Assembly (NCBI RefSeq): GCF_014196765.1
Contig: NZ_JACIEE010000006.1
Span: 358,963 to 422,962, forward strand
Source of the DNA: Mycoplana azooxidifex
Lineage (GTDB): Bacteria > Pseudomonadota > Alphaproteobacteria > Rhizobiales > Rhizobiaceae
DNA length: 64,000 bases
Direction of reading: 5' to 3'
This document shows positions 36,538-46,647 of the stretch, piece by piece. The first letter of the stretch is position 1. Each line of letters begins with the position of its first letter. The notes below the pieces were generated by a model. The model saw only the letters and a list, made by a program, of their open reading frames with translations. It was not told where the DNA came from and searched no databases. The position numbers were made by a program, and so were the translations under genes.

Positions 36538-37749
36538 ATGACTATCACGCGCCCTACTTGGGCTTATACATTGCCGGCAGCACTGCTGCTGATGGCACCC
36601 TTCGACATCCTCGCCTCTCTGGCGATGGACATCTATCTTCCCGTCGTTCCTGCGATGCCCGGCATCCTCAGCACGACGCCATCCGTGATCCAACTCACGC
36701 TCAGCCTCTATATGGTGGTGCTGGGTCTAGGTCAGGTGATCTTCGGGCCAATCTCGGATCGCATCGGTCGGCGGCCGGTCCTGCTTGCCGGCGCGGCGAT
36801 CTTCATTGTTGCCTCCCTTGGTGCGGCATCGTCGTCTACTGCCGTCGTTTTCGTCAGTTTCCGCTTCCTCCAGGCGATTGGTGCGTCGGCGGCGATGGTG
36901 GCAACGTTTGCGACGGTTCGGGACGTCTACGCCAATCGACCGGAAGGCGTTGTCATCTATGGGCTCTTTAGCGCAATGCTGGCTTTCGTACCGGCACTCG
37001 GCCCCGTCGCCGGAGCGCTGATCGGAGCATATTTCGGCTGGCGTGCAATTTTTATCACGCTGGCTGCGCTGGCGTTGGTCGCCATGTTAAACGCTGGGGT
37101 CCGGTGGCACGAAACACTTCCATCGGATCAGGACAGGCCCCGTCGATCCGTGTTGCCGATATTCGCCAGTCCGGCCTTCTGGGTCTACACGGTGGCGTTC
37201 AGCGCCGGCATGGGCACCTTCTTCACATTCTTCTCGACTGCTCCCCGTGTCCTCATAGGACAGGCGGGCTATTCGGAGATCGGTTTCAGCATAGCGTTCG
37301 CCACCGTCGCGCTCGTCATGGTCGTGACAACACGTTTCGCCAAGGCTTTCGTCGCCAAATGGGGCATCGCCGGATGCGTGGCCCGTGGGATGCTCCTACT
37401 GCTTTGCGGCGCAGCCCTTTTGGGGGTCGGTGCCCTTTCTGGCTCGCCGTCTTTCGTCAGCTTCATTGTTCCGATGTGGGTTGCCTGCATCGGGATCGTC
37501 GTTACCGTTTCGGTTACTGCCAACGGCGCGCTGGCGCAGTTCGATGATATCGCCGGCTCTGCGGTCGCATTCTATTTCTGCGTCCAGAGCCTGATCGTCG
37601 GCATCGCCGGAACATTGGCGGTGACGATACTGGATGGCGACACAGCCTGGCCCATCGTCTGCTACGCCACGACACTGGCCGTGCTCGTGCTGCTCGGCCT
37701 GGGGCTTCTTCGATCGCGCACGCCGGCTCCGGCGAGCCCATCGACCTGA
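36538..37749 (+). CDS. FloR/CmlA-type phenicol exporter (MFS)
   Basis: A 403-residue, twelve-helix major facilitator very close to FloR. MTITRPTWAYTLPAALLLMAPFDIL, AMDIYLPVVPAMPGIL, GQVIFGPISDRIGRRPVLL, ATVRDVYANRPEGVVIYGLF and FASPAFWVYTVAFSAGMGTFF match FloR almost residue for residue, so export of chloramphenicol and florfenicol is the best guess. It is preceded by a leader peptide and attenuator. It sits between hutC and hutF, where rhizobia normally have no such gene, and no transposase is visible nearby. Its codon use looks less GC-biased than that of its neighbours. Confidence 0.88.
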   Translation: MTITRPTWAYTLPAALLLMAPFDILASLAMDIYLPVVPAMPGILSTTPSVIQLTLSLYMVVLGLGQVIFGPISDRIGRRPVLLAGAAIFIVASLGAASSSTAVVFVSFRFLQAIGASAAMVATFATVRDVYANRPEGVVIYGLFSAMLAFVPALGPVAGALIGAYFGWRAIFITLAALALVAMLNAGVRWHETLPSDQDRPRRSVLPIFASPAFWVYTVAFSAGMGTFFTFFSTAPRVLIGQAGYSEIGFSIAFATVALVMVVTTRFAKAFVAKWGIAGCVARGMLLLLCGAALLGVGALSGSPSFVSFIVPMWVACIGIVVTVSVTANGALAQFDDIAGSAVAFYFCVQSLIVGIAGTLAVTILDGDTAWPIVCYATTLAVLVLLGLGLLRSRTPAPASPST

Positions 37750-37789
37750 CAGACAGGGTCAGTCGAGTAACAAGTGGTGCACGCCGCTC

Positions 37790-39133
37790 CTATGCCGCGA
37801 GCTCCCGCATGGCTTTTGCGAACCTCGCCGCCGTTGCCTCGTGTGCGGCATGGCGGCCGTTCTCGACCAGCTTCTTCCCCGCGACCCAGACCGTATCGGG
37901 GAAGACGCCGCCGGAGAACACGAGGGCGTCGAGCAGCCGGTCGCCGGTAAGGGCGATGTCGTGCCGCGCACGGAGGCTGACGAAGTCCGCGGGTGCGCCG
38001 GCTGCGAGCCCCGTCTTCGCGCCGAGTGCGGCCGCACCGCCGGCGATCGCCCCGTCGAACAGGGCGCGGCCGGTGGAGCCGCCCGGCATTGCGATCATGT
38101 TGCGGCCCCGATGCAGGAGCCGCTGGGAATATTCGAGCTGGCGCAGTTCGTCTGCGAGACCGATCAGCACGTTCGAATCCGAGCCGATGCCGAAGCGGCC
38201 GCCACCGGCGACGAATCGGACGGCCGGGAAGGTGCCGTCGCCGAGATTGGCCTCGGTGATCGGGCACAGCCCGGCGATCGCGCCCGAGGCCGCCATCCGG
38301 TCGGTCTCCGCGTCAGTCATGTGGGTCGCATGGATCAGGCACCAGCGGCCATCGACCGGGGCGTTGTCCAGCAGCCACTCCACCGGCCGCCGGCCTGACC
38401 AGGCGATGCAGTCTTCCACCTCCTTCACCTGCTCGGCGATATGGATATGGATGGATGCGTCGCCTGCCATCCCGACGACGGCCGCAAGCTCCTCGGGTGT
38501 GGTGGCCCGCAGGCTGTGCGGCGCCACGCCGGTGATGCCGCCCGGCAGCGCGGCGGTCAGTTCCCGGCAGCGGTCCAGCAGGCGCGCGTAGCCGTCGCGG
38601 TCATTGATGAACCGGCGCTGGCCTTCGCCGGGATCGGCTCCGCCGAAGCCGGAATGGGCATAGAAGACCGGCAGCAGGGTCAGGCCGATGCCGGTCGCAG
38701 ATGCGGCGGCGGCGATGCGCGTAGCCAGTTCGGCGATGTCCGCATAGGGTCGGCCGTCGGCATCGTGGTGCAGATAGTGAAACTCGCCGACGCGGGTGAA
38801 GCCGGCCTCCAGCATCTCGACATAGAGCTGGGCCGCCACCGCCTCCATCTGCTCCGGGTTCATGGAGAGCGCGAAGCGATACATGACGGTGCGCCAGCTC
38901 CAGAAACTGTCGCTGCCGGGTCCACGCGTCTCGGCCAGGCCCGCCATTCCGCGCTGGAAGGCGTGGCTGTGGAGGTTTGCCATCCCCGGCACGATCGCGC
39001 CGTGACGCTCGTCGGCCGGGTCCGCCGCGACGCCTTTTTCGACCGAGGCGATCCGGCCGTCCTTCAGCGTCATCCGGACGTTGCCGGCCCACCCCTCGGG
39101 CAGCAGCGCCTGCCCGGCAAAAATTGCTGTCAC
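37790..39133 (-). CDS. hutF: Formimidoylglutamate deiminase HutF
   Basis: An amidohydrolase of about 447 residues that removes ammonia from N-formimino-glutamate to give N-formylglutamate, the fourth step of the five-step histidine pathway. The metal motif is GMANLHSHAFQRGMAGL (HxH), with further His in HIHIAEQVKEVEDC and LIHATHMTD, and the catalytic acid in GIGSDSNVLI. A GTG at 39133 has GGAGG 8 bases upstream and gives the family N-terminus; an ATG at 39148 is the alternative. It is divergent from hutI across the HutC-type operator. Confidence 0.92.
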   Translation of the reverse strand: MTAIFAGQALLPEGWAGNVRMTLKDGRIASVEKGVAADPADERHGAIVPGMANLHSHAFQRGMAGLAETRGPGSDSFWSWRTVMYRFALSMNPEQMEAVAAQLYVEMLEAGFTRVGEFHYLHHDADGRPYADIAELATRIAAAASATGIGLTLLPVFYAHSGFGGADPGEGQRRFINDRDGYARLLDRCRELTAALPGGITGVAPHSLRATTPEELAAVVGMAGDASIHIHIAEQVKEVEDCIAWSGRRPVEWLLDNAPVDGRWCLIHATHMTDAETDRMAASGAIAGLCPITEANLGDGTFPAVRFVAGGGRFGIGSDSNVLIGLADELRQLEYSQRLLHRGRNMIAMPGGSTGRALFDGAIAGGAAALGAKTGLAAGAPADFVSLRARHDIALTGDRLLDALVFSGGVFPDTVWVAGKKLVENGRHAAHEATAARFAKAMRELAA

Positions 39134-39184
39134 GGCATCGTCCTCCATCGTAGGGCGCAAAATCGGCCTTGCGTGATGTTTAAT

Positions 39185-39196
39185 ATGTATATACAT
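39185..39196. promoter_or_regulatory. HutC-type operator between hutF and hutI
   Basis: ATGTATATACAT is a perfect 12-base palindrome in the divergent hutF-hutI control region, 28 bases before the hutI ATG. It matches the TGTATATACA core recognised by HutC and related GntR/HutC regulators. Confidence 0.75.
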
Positions 39197-39224
39197 TATC
39201 CGGCATCAAGGAAAGAGCGAAACG

Positions 39225-40472
39225 ATGTCCCAGGCAACTTCAGAGACGACATCAGCTAACGACGGCGACACGGCGAAGCTGTGGCGGAATGCGCGGCTCG
39301 CAACCTTCGCCTCCTCCCTTCCGGGCATGGGGAACGTCGAAAAGGGCGCCATCGCCGTGCGCGACGGACAGATCGCCTATGCCGGCCCCGAGGCGGAGGT
39401 TCCCGTGGCCCTGCGCGCGGCGGAGACGGTCGATTGCGAGGGGCGCTGGATCACCCCCGGCCTGATCGACTGCCACACCCACCTCGTCCATGCCGGCACC
39501 CGGGCCAACGAGTTCGAGATGCGCCTCGAAGGCGCCTCCTACGAGGAGATCGCGCGCGCCGGCGGCGGCATCGTCTCGTCCGTCACTGCGTTGCGGGCGG
39601 CCTCCGAGGACCAGTTGGTGGAAGAGACCCTGCCGCGGCTCGACGCGCTGATCGGCGAAGGCGTCACCACGGTCGAGATCAAGTCCGGCTACGGGCTGGA
39701 CCGCGACAACGAGATGAAGGCGTTGCGCGCAGCCAGACGTCTGGGCGGGCTGCGCGACGTCACGGTGCGGACGACCTTCCTCGGCGCGCATGCGCTGCCG
39801 CCGGAGATGAAGGGCGACAAGGCCGGCTATATCCAGAAGGTCGTCTCCGACATGCTGCCGGCCATAGCCGAAGCAGGACTGGCCGATGCCGTCGACGGCT
39901 TCTGCGAGGGCATCGCCTTTTCGCCGGCCGAGATCGCCCGCGTCTTCGACGCCGCCAAGGCGCTCGGGCTGCCGGTGAAGCTTCATGCCGACCAGCTTTC
40001 CAATCTCTCGGGCGCGGCCCTTGCCGCTTCCTATGGCGCGCTTTCGGCCGACCACCTGGAATATACCGACGCCGACGGCGCCAAGGCCATGGCGCAGGCC
40101 GGCACCGTCGCGGTGATCCTCCCGGGCGCCTACTACTTCATCCGCGAGACGAAGAAGCCGCCGATCGCGCTGTTTCGCGAGCACGGTGTCATGATGGCGA
40201 TCGCCACCGACAACAATCCCGGCACCTCGCCGCTGACCTCGCTGCTGTTGACGATGAACATGGCGGCGACCCTGTTCGGCATGACGGTAGAGGAATGCCT
40301 CGCCGGAACCACGCGCGAGGCGGCCCGCGCGCTCGGGCTGCTCGATGATGTGGGGACGCTGGAGGCCGGCAAGCGGGCCGACTTCGCGCTCTGGGACATC
40401 GGCCAGCCGGCCGAGCTCGTCTACCGCATGGGCTTCAATCCGCTGCACCGGCGCGTCTATCGCGGCCGCTGA
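39225..40472 (+). CDS. hutI: Imidazolonepropionase
   Basis: A 415-residue amidohydrolase that opens imidazolonepropionate to formiminoglutamate, step three of histidine breakdown. The metal motif is [22 protein letters not shown] near residues 80-101, with [13 protein letters not shown] and [12 protein letters not shown] later. It begins the hutI-hutH-hutG-hutU-hutD run just after the HutC-type operator. Confidence 0.96.
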   Translation: MSQATSETTSANDGDTAKLWRNARLATFASSLPGMGNVEKGAIAVRDGQIAYAGPEAEVPVALRAAETVDCEGRWITPGLIDCHTHLVHAGTRANEFEMRLEGASYEEIARAGGGIVSSVTALRAASEDQLVEETLPRLDALIGEGVTTVEIKSGYGLDRDNEMKALRAARRLGGLRDVTVRTTFLGAHALPPEMKGDKAGYIQKVVSDMLPAIAEAGLADAVDGFCEGIAFSPAEIARVFDAAKALGLPVKLHADQLSNLSGAALAASYGALSADHLEYTDADGAKAMAQAGTVAVILPGAYYFIRETKKPPIALFREHGVMMAIATDNNPGTSPLTSLLLTMNMAATLFGMTVEECLAGTTREAARALGLLDDVGTLEAGKRADFALWDIGQPAELVYRMGFNPLHRRVYRGR

Positions 40473-40512
40473 GCTCGAATGGCGGCCCGTCCGCCGCACC
40501 GGAGAAAACGCA

Positions 40513-42048
40513 ATGACCATCATCCTGCATCCCGGCTCCGTGCCGCTGAAGGATCTCGAAACCATCTACTGGACCGGCGAGCCTGCCCGCCTCGACGCCG
40601 CCTTCGATGCCGGGATCGAAAAGGCCGCCGCCCGCATCGCCGAGATCGCCGCCGGCAATGCGCCGGTCTACGGCATCAACACCGGCTTCGGCAAACTCGC
40701 CTCGATCAGGATCGATGCCGCCGATGTCGCGACCCTGCAGAGAAACCTGATCCTGTCGCATTGCTGCGGCGTGGGCGCGCCGCTGTCGGAAAACATCGTC
40801 CGGCTGATCATGGCGCTGAAGCTCGTCTCGCTCGGGCGCGGCGCCTCGGGCGTGCGCATCGAGATCGTCCGCCTGATCGAGGCGATGCAGGAAAAGGGCG
40901 TCATCCCCGTCATTCCGGAAAAAGGCTCGGTCGGCGCCTCGGGCGACCTGGCGCCGCTGGCGCACATGGCGGCCGTGATGATGGGCCACGGCGAGGCCTA
41001 CTTCGACGGGAGGCGGATGGAGGGCGCTGCGGCGCTGGCCGCGGCCGGCCTCGTCCCGGTCGAACTCGCAGCCAAGGAAGGACTGGCGCTGATCAACGGC
41101 ACCCAGGCGTCAACGGCGCTGGCGCTCGCCGGCCTGTTCCGCGCCCACCGTGCCTCGCAGGCCGCCCTGATCACCGGCGCGCTTTCGACGGATGCGGCCA
41201 TGGGCTCGTCCGCGCCGTTCCATCCCGACATCCACACGCTACGCGGCCACCGGGGCCAGATAGACACCGCCGCCGCCCTCCGCGCGCTGCTGGAAGGTTC
41301 GCCGATCCGCCAGAGCCACATAGACAACGACGAGCGCGTGCAGGACCCCTACTGCATCCGCTGCCAGCCGCAGGTGGACGGCGCCTGCCTCGACCTGCTG
41401 CGTTCGGTCGCCCGCACGCTGGAGATCGAGGCCAATGCCGTGACCGACAACCCGCTGGTGCTGTCCGACAACTCGGTCGTCTCCGGCGGCAACTTCCATG
41501 CCGAACCGGTTGCCTTCGCCGCCGACCAGATCGCGCTCGCCGTCTGCGAGATCGGCGCGATCTCCCAGCGCCGCATCGCGCTCCTCGTCGATCCCGCCCT
41601 CTCCTACGGCCTGCCCGCGTTCCTTGCGAAGAAGCCCGGACTGAATTCCGGCCTGATGATCGCCGAGGTGACGTCTGCAGCACTCATGAGCGAGAACAAG
41701 CAGATGTCCCATCCGGCATCCGTGGATTCGACCCCGACATCTGCCAACCAGGAGGACCATGTCTCCATGGCCTGCCACGGCGCCCGCCGCGTGCTGCAGA
41801 TGACGGAGAACCTTTTTGCCATCATCGGCATCGAGGCGATCACGGCGGCGCAGGGCGTGGATTTCCGCGCGCCGCTTTCCACGAGCAATGAATTGCAGAA
41901 GGCGGTCGACGCGCTGCGACGCGTGGTGCCGACGCTGGAAGTCGATCGCTACATGGCGACGGATCTGGCGGCGGCGGGCGAACTGGTGAAGACCGGGGCG
42001 CTCAATGCATCGGTCACGGCTGGCATTCTGCCCAAGCTGGAGGGGTGA
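40513..42048 (+). CDS. hutH: Histidine ammonia-lyase
   Basis: A 511-residue enzyme that deaminates histidine to urocanate, step one of the pathway. The Ala-Ser-Gly that forms the MIO cofactor lies in [15 protein letters not shown] near residue 143, and [11 protein letters not shown] near residue 53 is also conserved. GGAG lies 8 bases before the ATG at 40513. It follows hutI by 40 bases. Confidence 0.97.
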   Translation: MTIILHPGSVPLKDLETIYWTGEPARLDAAFDAGIEKAAARIAEIAAGNAPVYGINTGFGKLASIRIDAADVATLQRNLILSHCCGVGAPLSENIVRLIMALKLVSLGRGASGVRIEIVRLIEAMQEKGVIPVIPEKGSVGASGDLAPLAHMAAVMMGHGEAYFDGRRMEGAAALAAAGLVPVELAAKEGLALINGTQASTALALAGLFRAHRASQAALITGALSTDAAMGSSAPFHPDIHTLRGHRGQIDTAAALRALLEGSPIRQSHIDNDERVQDPYCIRCQPQVDGACLDLLRSVARTLEIEANAVTDNPLVLSDNSVVSGGNFHAEPVAFAADQIALAVCEIGAISQRRIALLVDPALSYGLPAFLAKKPGLNSGLMIAEVTSAALMSENKQMSHPASVDSTPTSANQEDHVSMACHGARRVLQMTENLFAIIGIEAITAAQGVDFRAPLSTSNELQKAVDALRRVVPTLEVDRYMATDLAAAGELVKTGALNASVTAGILPKLEG

Positions 42049-42073
42049 GATGGCTGCTGTTTTGCCTCCAGGG

Positions 42074-42254
42074 CCGCCTCATCCGACCCTTCGGGCCACC
42101 TTCTCCCCGCCGGGGAGAAGAGGGAACCGGCTGCGCCCATTTTTTCCAAAGCACCCGCTGAACCCGCAGGACGGCGACTTCGTGCCCAGCCATTCCGGCA
42201 AGCTCCCTCTTCTCTCCATCGGGGAGAAGGTGGCCGCAGGCCGGATGAGGGGGG
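42074..42254. repeat. Rhizobial palindromic repeat inside the hut operon
   Basis: This copy starts CCTCATCCG and ends CCGGATGAGG, with inner arms CCACCTTCTCCCC and GGGGAGAAGGTGG, the same design as the element at 18786-18929. It separates hutH from hutG and could affect the stability of the operon message. Confidence 0.68.
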
Positions 42255-42288
42255 CTTTCCTCCACCAGTTCGACAAGGAGGCCTCCGC

Positions 42289-43095
42289 ATGACCACCCCC
42301 GCCGTCGAAACCCGCCGGGGCACGTCTCCCGTCATCCTCGGCTTCCCGCATACCGGCACGGAGGTCCCCGCCGAGATCCGGGCGCGCCTCAACGACACCG
42401 GCAAGATCCTCGCCGATACCGACTGGCACATCCACGATCTCTATGACGGCCTGCTCGACGATGCGACGACCGTCCGCGCCACCTTTCACCGCTACGTCAT
42501 CGACGCCAATCGCGACCCGGCGGGCGGGAGCCTCTATCCCGGCCAGAACACCACCGGCCTCGTGCCGGAGACCGATTTCGACGGAAACGCGATCTGGAAC
42601 GACGGGCAGGCACCGACGAGCGAGGACATCGCGGCAAGGCTCCGCGCCTTCCATGCGCCCTATCACGCAGCGCTCAGGGCCGAGATCGAGCGGGTGAAGT
42701 CCATCCACGGCATCGCCGTTGTCTACGATTGCCACTCGATCCGCTCGCACGTCCCCTTCCTCTTCGAAGGCAAACTGCCGGACCTCAATATCGGCACCGA
42801 CATGGGCAGGACCTGCGCGCCGGAAATCGAAGCGGCGGCTGTCGAAGTCGCAACGGGCGCCGAAGGTTACACCAGCATCCTCAACGGCCGCTTCAAGGGT
42901 GGCTGGACGACGCGGCACTACGGAAAGCCGGAAACGGGCGTCCATGTCATCCAGATGGAACTGGCCCAGTCGACCCATCTTTCGACGGAAGCGCCGCCCT
43001 TCGCCTACGACACGGCCAAGGCGGAGCGGCTTCGCCGCCCCCTCGAAACCATTCTCAGGCGGATCGAACGGATCGCGCCTGACCTCAAACTCTGA
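42289..43095 (+). CDS. hutG: N-formylglutamate deformylase HutG
   Basis: A 268-residue N-formylglutamate amidohydrolase that yields glutamate and formate, the last step of the HutF route. Typical segments are [48 protein letters not shown] and [18 protein letters not shown]. With hutF it shows that this organism uses the five-step pathway. It is followed 13 bases later by hutU. Confidence 0.95.
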   Translation: MTTPAVETRRGTSPVILGFPHTGTEVPAEIRARLNDTGKILADTDWHIHDLYDGLLDDATTVRATFHRYVIDANRDPAGGSLYPGQNTTGLVPETDFDGNAIWNDGQAPTSEDIAARLRAFHAPYHAALRAEIERVKSIHGIAVVYDCHSIRSHVPFLFEGKLPDLNIGTDMGRTCAPEIEAAAVEVATGAEGYTSILNGRFKGGWTTRHYGKPETGVHVIQMELAQSTHLSTEAPPFAYDTAKAERLRRPLETILRRIERIAPDLKL

Positions 43096-43108
43096 GCCGG
43101 AGGAAACC

Positions 43109-44794
43109 ATGACCAATCCCCGACACAATATCCGCGACGTCCGCGCTCCGCGGGGCAATGAGTTGAACGCCAAGAGCTGGCTGACCGAAGCGCCGTTGCG
43201 CATGCTGATGAACAACCTTGACCCCGACGTCGCCGAGAATCCGCACGAGTTGGTCGTCTATGGCGGCATCGGGCGGGCGGCGCGCACCTGGGCCGATTTC
43301 GACCGGATCGTCGCGACGCTGAAGGACCTGAACGAGGACGAAACCCTGCTCGTCCAGTCCGGCAAGCCGGTCGGCGTGTTCCGCACCCACAAGGATGCGC
43401 CGCGCGTGCTGATCGCCAACTCCAACCTCGTGCCGCACTGGGCCACCTGGGATCATTTCAACGAATTGGACAAGAAGGGCCTTGCCATGTACGGCCAGAT
43501 GACGGCCGGCTCGTGGATCTATATCGGCACGCAGGGCATCGTGCAGGGAACCTACGAAACCTTTGTCGAGGCCGGCCGCCAGCATTATGGCGGCAACCTC
43601 AGGGGCAAGTGGATCCTCACCGGCGGCCTCGGCGGCATGGGCGGCGCGCAACCGCTCGCCGCCGTCATGGCCGGCGCCTGCTGCCTTGCAGTCGAATGCG
43701 ACGAGACACGCATCGATTTCCGCCTGCGCACCCGCTATGTCGACGAGAAGGCGACGACGCTGGACGAGGCGCTCGAAATGATCGACCGCTGGACGAAGGC
43801 CGGTGAGGCGAAGTCCGTCGGCCTGGTCGGCAATGCGGCCGAGATCTTTCCCGAGCTGGTCCGCCGCATGAAGGCCGGCGGTCCGCGACCCGACATCGTC
43901 ACCGACCAGACCTCCGCGCACGATCCGTTGAACGGCTACCTGCCGATCGGCTGGAGCGTGGAGGAGGCGAAGACCAGGCGCGAGAGCGATCCGAAGGCGG
44001 TCGAAGCCGCGGCGCGCGCCTCGATGAGAACCCATGTGGAAGCCATGGTCGCCTTCTGGGATGCCGGCGTGCCGACGCTCGATTACGGCAACAACATCCG
44101 CCAGGTCGCCAAGGACGAGGGACTGGAGACCGCCTTCGCCTTTCCCGGCTTCGTGCCGGCCTATATCCGCCCGCTGTTCTGCCGCGGCATCGGCCCGTTC
44201 CGCTGGGCGGCCCTTTCCGGCAATCCCGAGGACATCTACAAGACCGACGCCAAGGTGAAGGAGCTCCTGCCCGACAACAAGCACCTGCACAACTGGCTCG
44301 ACATGGCGAGGGAGCGCATCGCCTTCCAGGGCCTGCCCGCCCGCATCTGCTGGGTCGGCCTCGGCGATCGCCACAAGTTGGGCCTCGCCTTCAACGAAAT
44401 GGTCCGCACCGGCGTGCTTTCGGCCCCGATCGTGATCGGTCGCGACCATCTCGACTCGGGCTCGGTCGCTTCGCCCAACCGCGAGACGGAAGCGATGCAG
44501 GACGACTCGGATGCCGTCTCCGACTGGCCGCTGCTGAATGCTCTGCTGAACACCGCATCGGGCGCCACCTGGGTTTCGCTGCATCACGGCGGCGGCGTCG
44601 GCATGGGTTTTTCGCAGCATTCCGGCATGGTGATCTGCTGCGACGGTTCTGAAGACGCCGACCGGCGGCTGGAACGCGTCTTGTGGAACGACCCGGCCAC
44701 CGGCGTCATGCGCCACGCCGATGCGGGCTACGACATCGCGCTGGACTGCGCCAGGGAGAAGGACCTGAGGCTGCCGGGCATACTTGGGAACTGA
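43109..44794 (+). CDS. hutU: Urocanate hydratase
   Basis: A 561-residue urocanase that hydrates urocanate to imidazolonepropionate with tightly bound NAD+, step two. Family features are [11 protein letters not shown] near residue 50, [19 protein letters not shown], the Cys-containing [15 protein letters not shown] near residue 360, [14 protein letters not shown] and [22 protein letters not shown] precedes the ATG at 43109. Confidence 0.97.
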   Translation: MTNPRHNIRDVRAPRGNELNAKSWLTEAPLRMLMNNLDPDVAENPHELVVYGGIGRAARTWADFDRIVATLKDLNEDETLLVQSGKPVGVFRTHKDAPRVLIANSNLVPHWATWDHFNELDKKGLAMYGQMTAGSWIYIGTQGIVQGTYETFVEAGRQHYGGNLRGKWILTGGLGGMGGAQPLAAVMAGACCLAVECDETRIDFRLRTRYVDEKATTLDEALEMIDRWTKAGEAKSVGLVGNAAEIFPELVRRMKAGGPRPDIVTDQTSAHDPLNGYLPIGWSVEEAKTRRESDPKAVEAAARASMRTHVEAMVAFWDAGVPTLDYGNNIRQVAKDEGLETAFAFPGFVPAYIRPLFCRGIGPFRWAALSGNPEDIYKTDAKVKELLPDNKHLHNWLDMARERIAFQGLPARICWVGLGDRHKLGLAFNEMVRTGVLSAPIVIGRDHLDSGSVASPNRETEAMQDDSDAVSDWPLLNALLNTASGATWVSLHHGGGVGMGFSQHSGMVICCDGSEDADRRLERVLWNDPATGVMRHADAGYDIALDCAREKDLRLPGILGN

Positions 44795-44801
44795 TTGGGT
44801 C

Positions 44802-45386
44802 ATGCGCCAGCCGGAACCGAAAATCCTCGCCAGCGCCCGCCATCGCCGCATGCCGTGGAAGAACGGCGGCGGGGAGACGGTGGAGGTGGCCGTATTCCCG
44901 GAAGACAGCGACCTTGCCGGCTTCGGCTGGCGGGTGAGCATGGCAACGGTTGCGAGCGACGGGCCCTTCTCGCTTTTTCCCGGCATCGACCGGACGCTCG
45001 CGCTCCTCTCCGGCCAAGGCATGGAACTGGAGATCGAGGGCATGGGGCGGCATTTGCTGGTGCCGGAAAGCACTCCCCTGCCCTTTCCGGCCGACGCGCA
45101 GACATCGGCGCGACTGACCGGCGGCGCGATCACCGACCTGAACGTGATGACGCGACGTGGGCTGTTCCGCCACACGCTCCGGCGCATTCGGCCCGGATCG
45201 GGGCCGAAGCTGGATACAGTCCACGACTGGACCCTCGTGCTCGCCCTTGCGGATCTGGCGATCGTGGCCGCGGGCACGCCGTTCAGGCTGGGGACGCTGG
45301 ACGTGCTTCTCATGGAAGGCCGGCGCGAAGCCGTCATCGACTGCCCCGGAGGCGATGCCTACCTGATCGGCATCGACAGGGTCTGA
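44802..45386 (+). CDS. hutD: HutD family protein
   Basis: A 194-residue cupin-fold protein of the HutD/Ves family. MPWKNGGGETVEVAVFPE, FGWRVSMATVASDGPFSLFPGIDRTLALL and GGAITDLNVMTRRG are the family hallmarks. HutD is thought to act as a governor of hut expression in Pseudomonas. The ATG at 44802 is chosen; an in-frame TTG at 44784 overlaps hutU. It ends the hut gene run. Confidence 0.85.
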   Translation: MRQPEPKILASARHRRMPWKNGGGETVEVAVFPEDSDLAGFGWRVSMATVASDGPFSLFPGIDRTLALLSGQGMELEIEGMGRHLLVPESTPLPFPADAQTSARLTGGAITDLNVMTRRGLFRHTLRRIRPGSGPKLDTVHDWTLVLALADLAIVAAGTPFRLGTLDVLLMEGRREAVIDCPGGDAYLIGIDRV

Positions 45387-45488
45387 CCGAGGGCTTTCGA
45401 CCTGACCTGGTTTCCGGGCTTGGCTCCCGGGCTTGTCGGCCGGATGCGACGGCGCTACACCGGCGCATCCACAGATGGGAGACGTAAG

Positions 45489-46475
45489 ATGAGACACCGG
45501 CAGTTCGGACGCACCGCCTTCACCACCACCGATATCGGTTTCGGCGCCTGGCAGATCGGCGGCGCCTGGGGCGACGTCAGCGAGGCGGACGGGCGCGCGG
45601 CGCTCAATGCCGCGCTCGACGCCGGCATGACCTTCATCGACACCGCCGACGTCTATGGCGACGGCCGCTCGGAGAAGATCATCGCCGACGTCCTGAAGGC
45701 GCGTGGCGGCAAGCGGCCGATGGTGGCGACCAAGGCGGGCCGCCGCCTGTCGCCGCACACCGCCGAGGGCTACACCAAGGCTAATCTCGAAGGCTTCATC
45801 GATCGCAGCTTGGCGAACCTGCAGGTGGACCGGCTGGACCTCGTCCAGCTCCATTGCCCGCCGACCGAGGTGTTCTACCGGCCCGAGGTGTTCGAGGGGC
45901 TGGAGGAGATCAAGGCTTCCGGCAAGATCGCCGACTACGGCGTCAGCGTGTCGACGGTCGAGGAAGGGCTGAAGGCGATCGAGTATCCGGGCGTCGTCAG
46001 CATCCAGATCATCTTCAACATCTTTCGGCAGCGCCCGGCGCACCTGTTCTTCAAGGAGGCGCAGCGCAGGAACGTCGCGGTGATCGCCCGCGTACCGCTC
46101 GCAAGCGGCCTGCTGTCGGGCAAGATCACCCGGGACACCGCGTTTGCGGCCGACGATCACCGCGCCTTCAACCGCCACGGCGAAGCCTTCGACGTGGGCG
46201 AGACCTTCGCCGGCGTCCCCTTCGAGGTGGGGCTGCAGGCGGTCGAGGAAGTCCGCAAGCTGGTGCCGGCCGGCACCGGCATGGCCGCCTTCGCGCTCCG
46301 GTGGATCCTCATGAACGAGGCGGTCAGCGTCGTCATCCCCGGAGCCCGCAATGCGGCGCAGGCCGAGGCCAATGCGAAGGCCGCCGATCTGGCGCCGCTT
46401 TCCGCCGAGGTGATGGCTGCGACCGCCGACATCTACGACCGGCTCGTGGCGCCGCACGTCCACCAGCGCTGGTAG
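45489..46475 (+). CDS. Cytoplasmic aldo/keto reductase
   Basis: A 328-residue aldo/keto reductase of the large bacterial YajO/PdxI-like group. Active-site elements are FIDTADVYGDGRSE (Asp, Tyr), MVATKAGRR (Lys) and LVQLHCPP (His), and the cofactor segment is VVIPGARNAAQAEAN. GGGAG sits 7 bases before the ATG. There is no signal peptide, unlike the AKR at 906-1991. The substrate is unknown; it follows the hut genes but need not be part of them. Confidence 0.88.
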   Translation: MRHRQFGRTAFTTTDIGFGAWQIGGAWGDVSEADGRAALNAALDAGMTFIDTADVYGDGRSEKIIADVLKARGGKRPMVATKAGRRLSPHTAEGYTKANLEGFIDRSLANLQVDRLDLVQLHCPPTEVFYRPEVFEGLEEIKASGKIADYGVSVSTVEEGLKAIEYPGVVSIQIIFNIFRQRPAHLFFKEAQRRNVAVIARVPLASGLLSGKITRDTAFAADDHRAFNRHGEAFDVGETFAGVPFEVGLQAVEEVRKLVPAGTGMAAFALRWILMNEAVSVVIPGARNAAQAEANAKAADLAPLSAEVMAATADIYDRLVAPHVHQRW

Positions 46476-46548
46476 GCGCACAGCCTCGTTCCCGCCGGGC
46501 TCGCCTAGGCGGAGTGCGGGTCCGGCGCTGCAAGGCGCATAAACGTGA

Positions 46549-46565
46549 ATGATATTCGCTATCAT
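46549..46565. promoter_or_regulatory. Inverted repeat upstream of the binding-protein gene
   Basis: ATGATA-TTCGC-TATCAT is a perfect 6-base mirror repeat 82 bases before the binding-protein start and just upstream of a TATACT -10-like sequence at 46582. It could be the site of the neighbouring LysR regulator; this is inference. Confidence 0.4.
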
Positions 46566-46647
46566 GCCTATCTATTTCGTTTATACTTTGCGCAGCGCTA
46601 GGCTCGCCTCGCCCGTTCATAAGAGCACTGGGAAAAGGGGAACGACC

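Noticed and set aside
36162-37789. Transposon carrying the FloR-like gene
   Set aside because: No transposase, resolvase or terminal inverted repeats were seen on either side, so a mobile element is not claimed.
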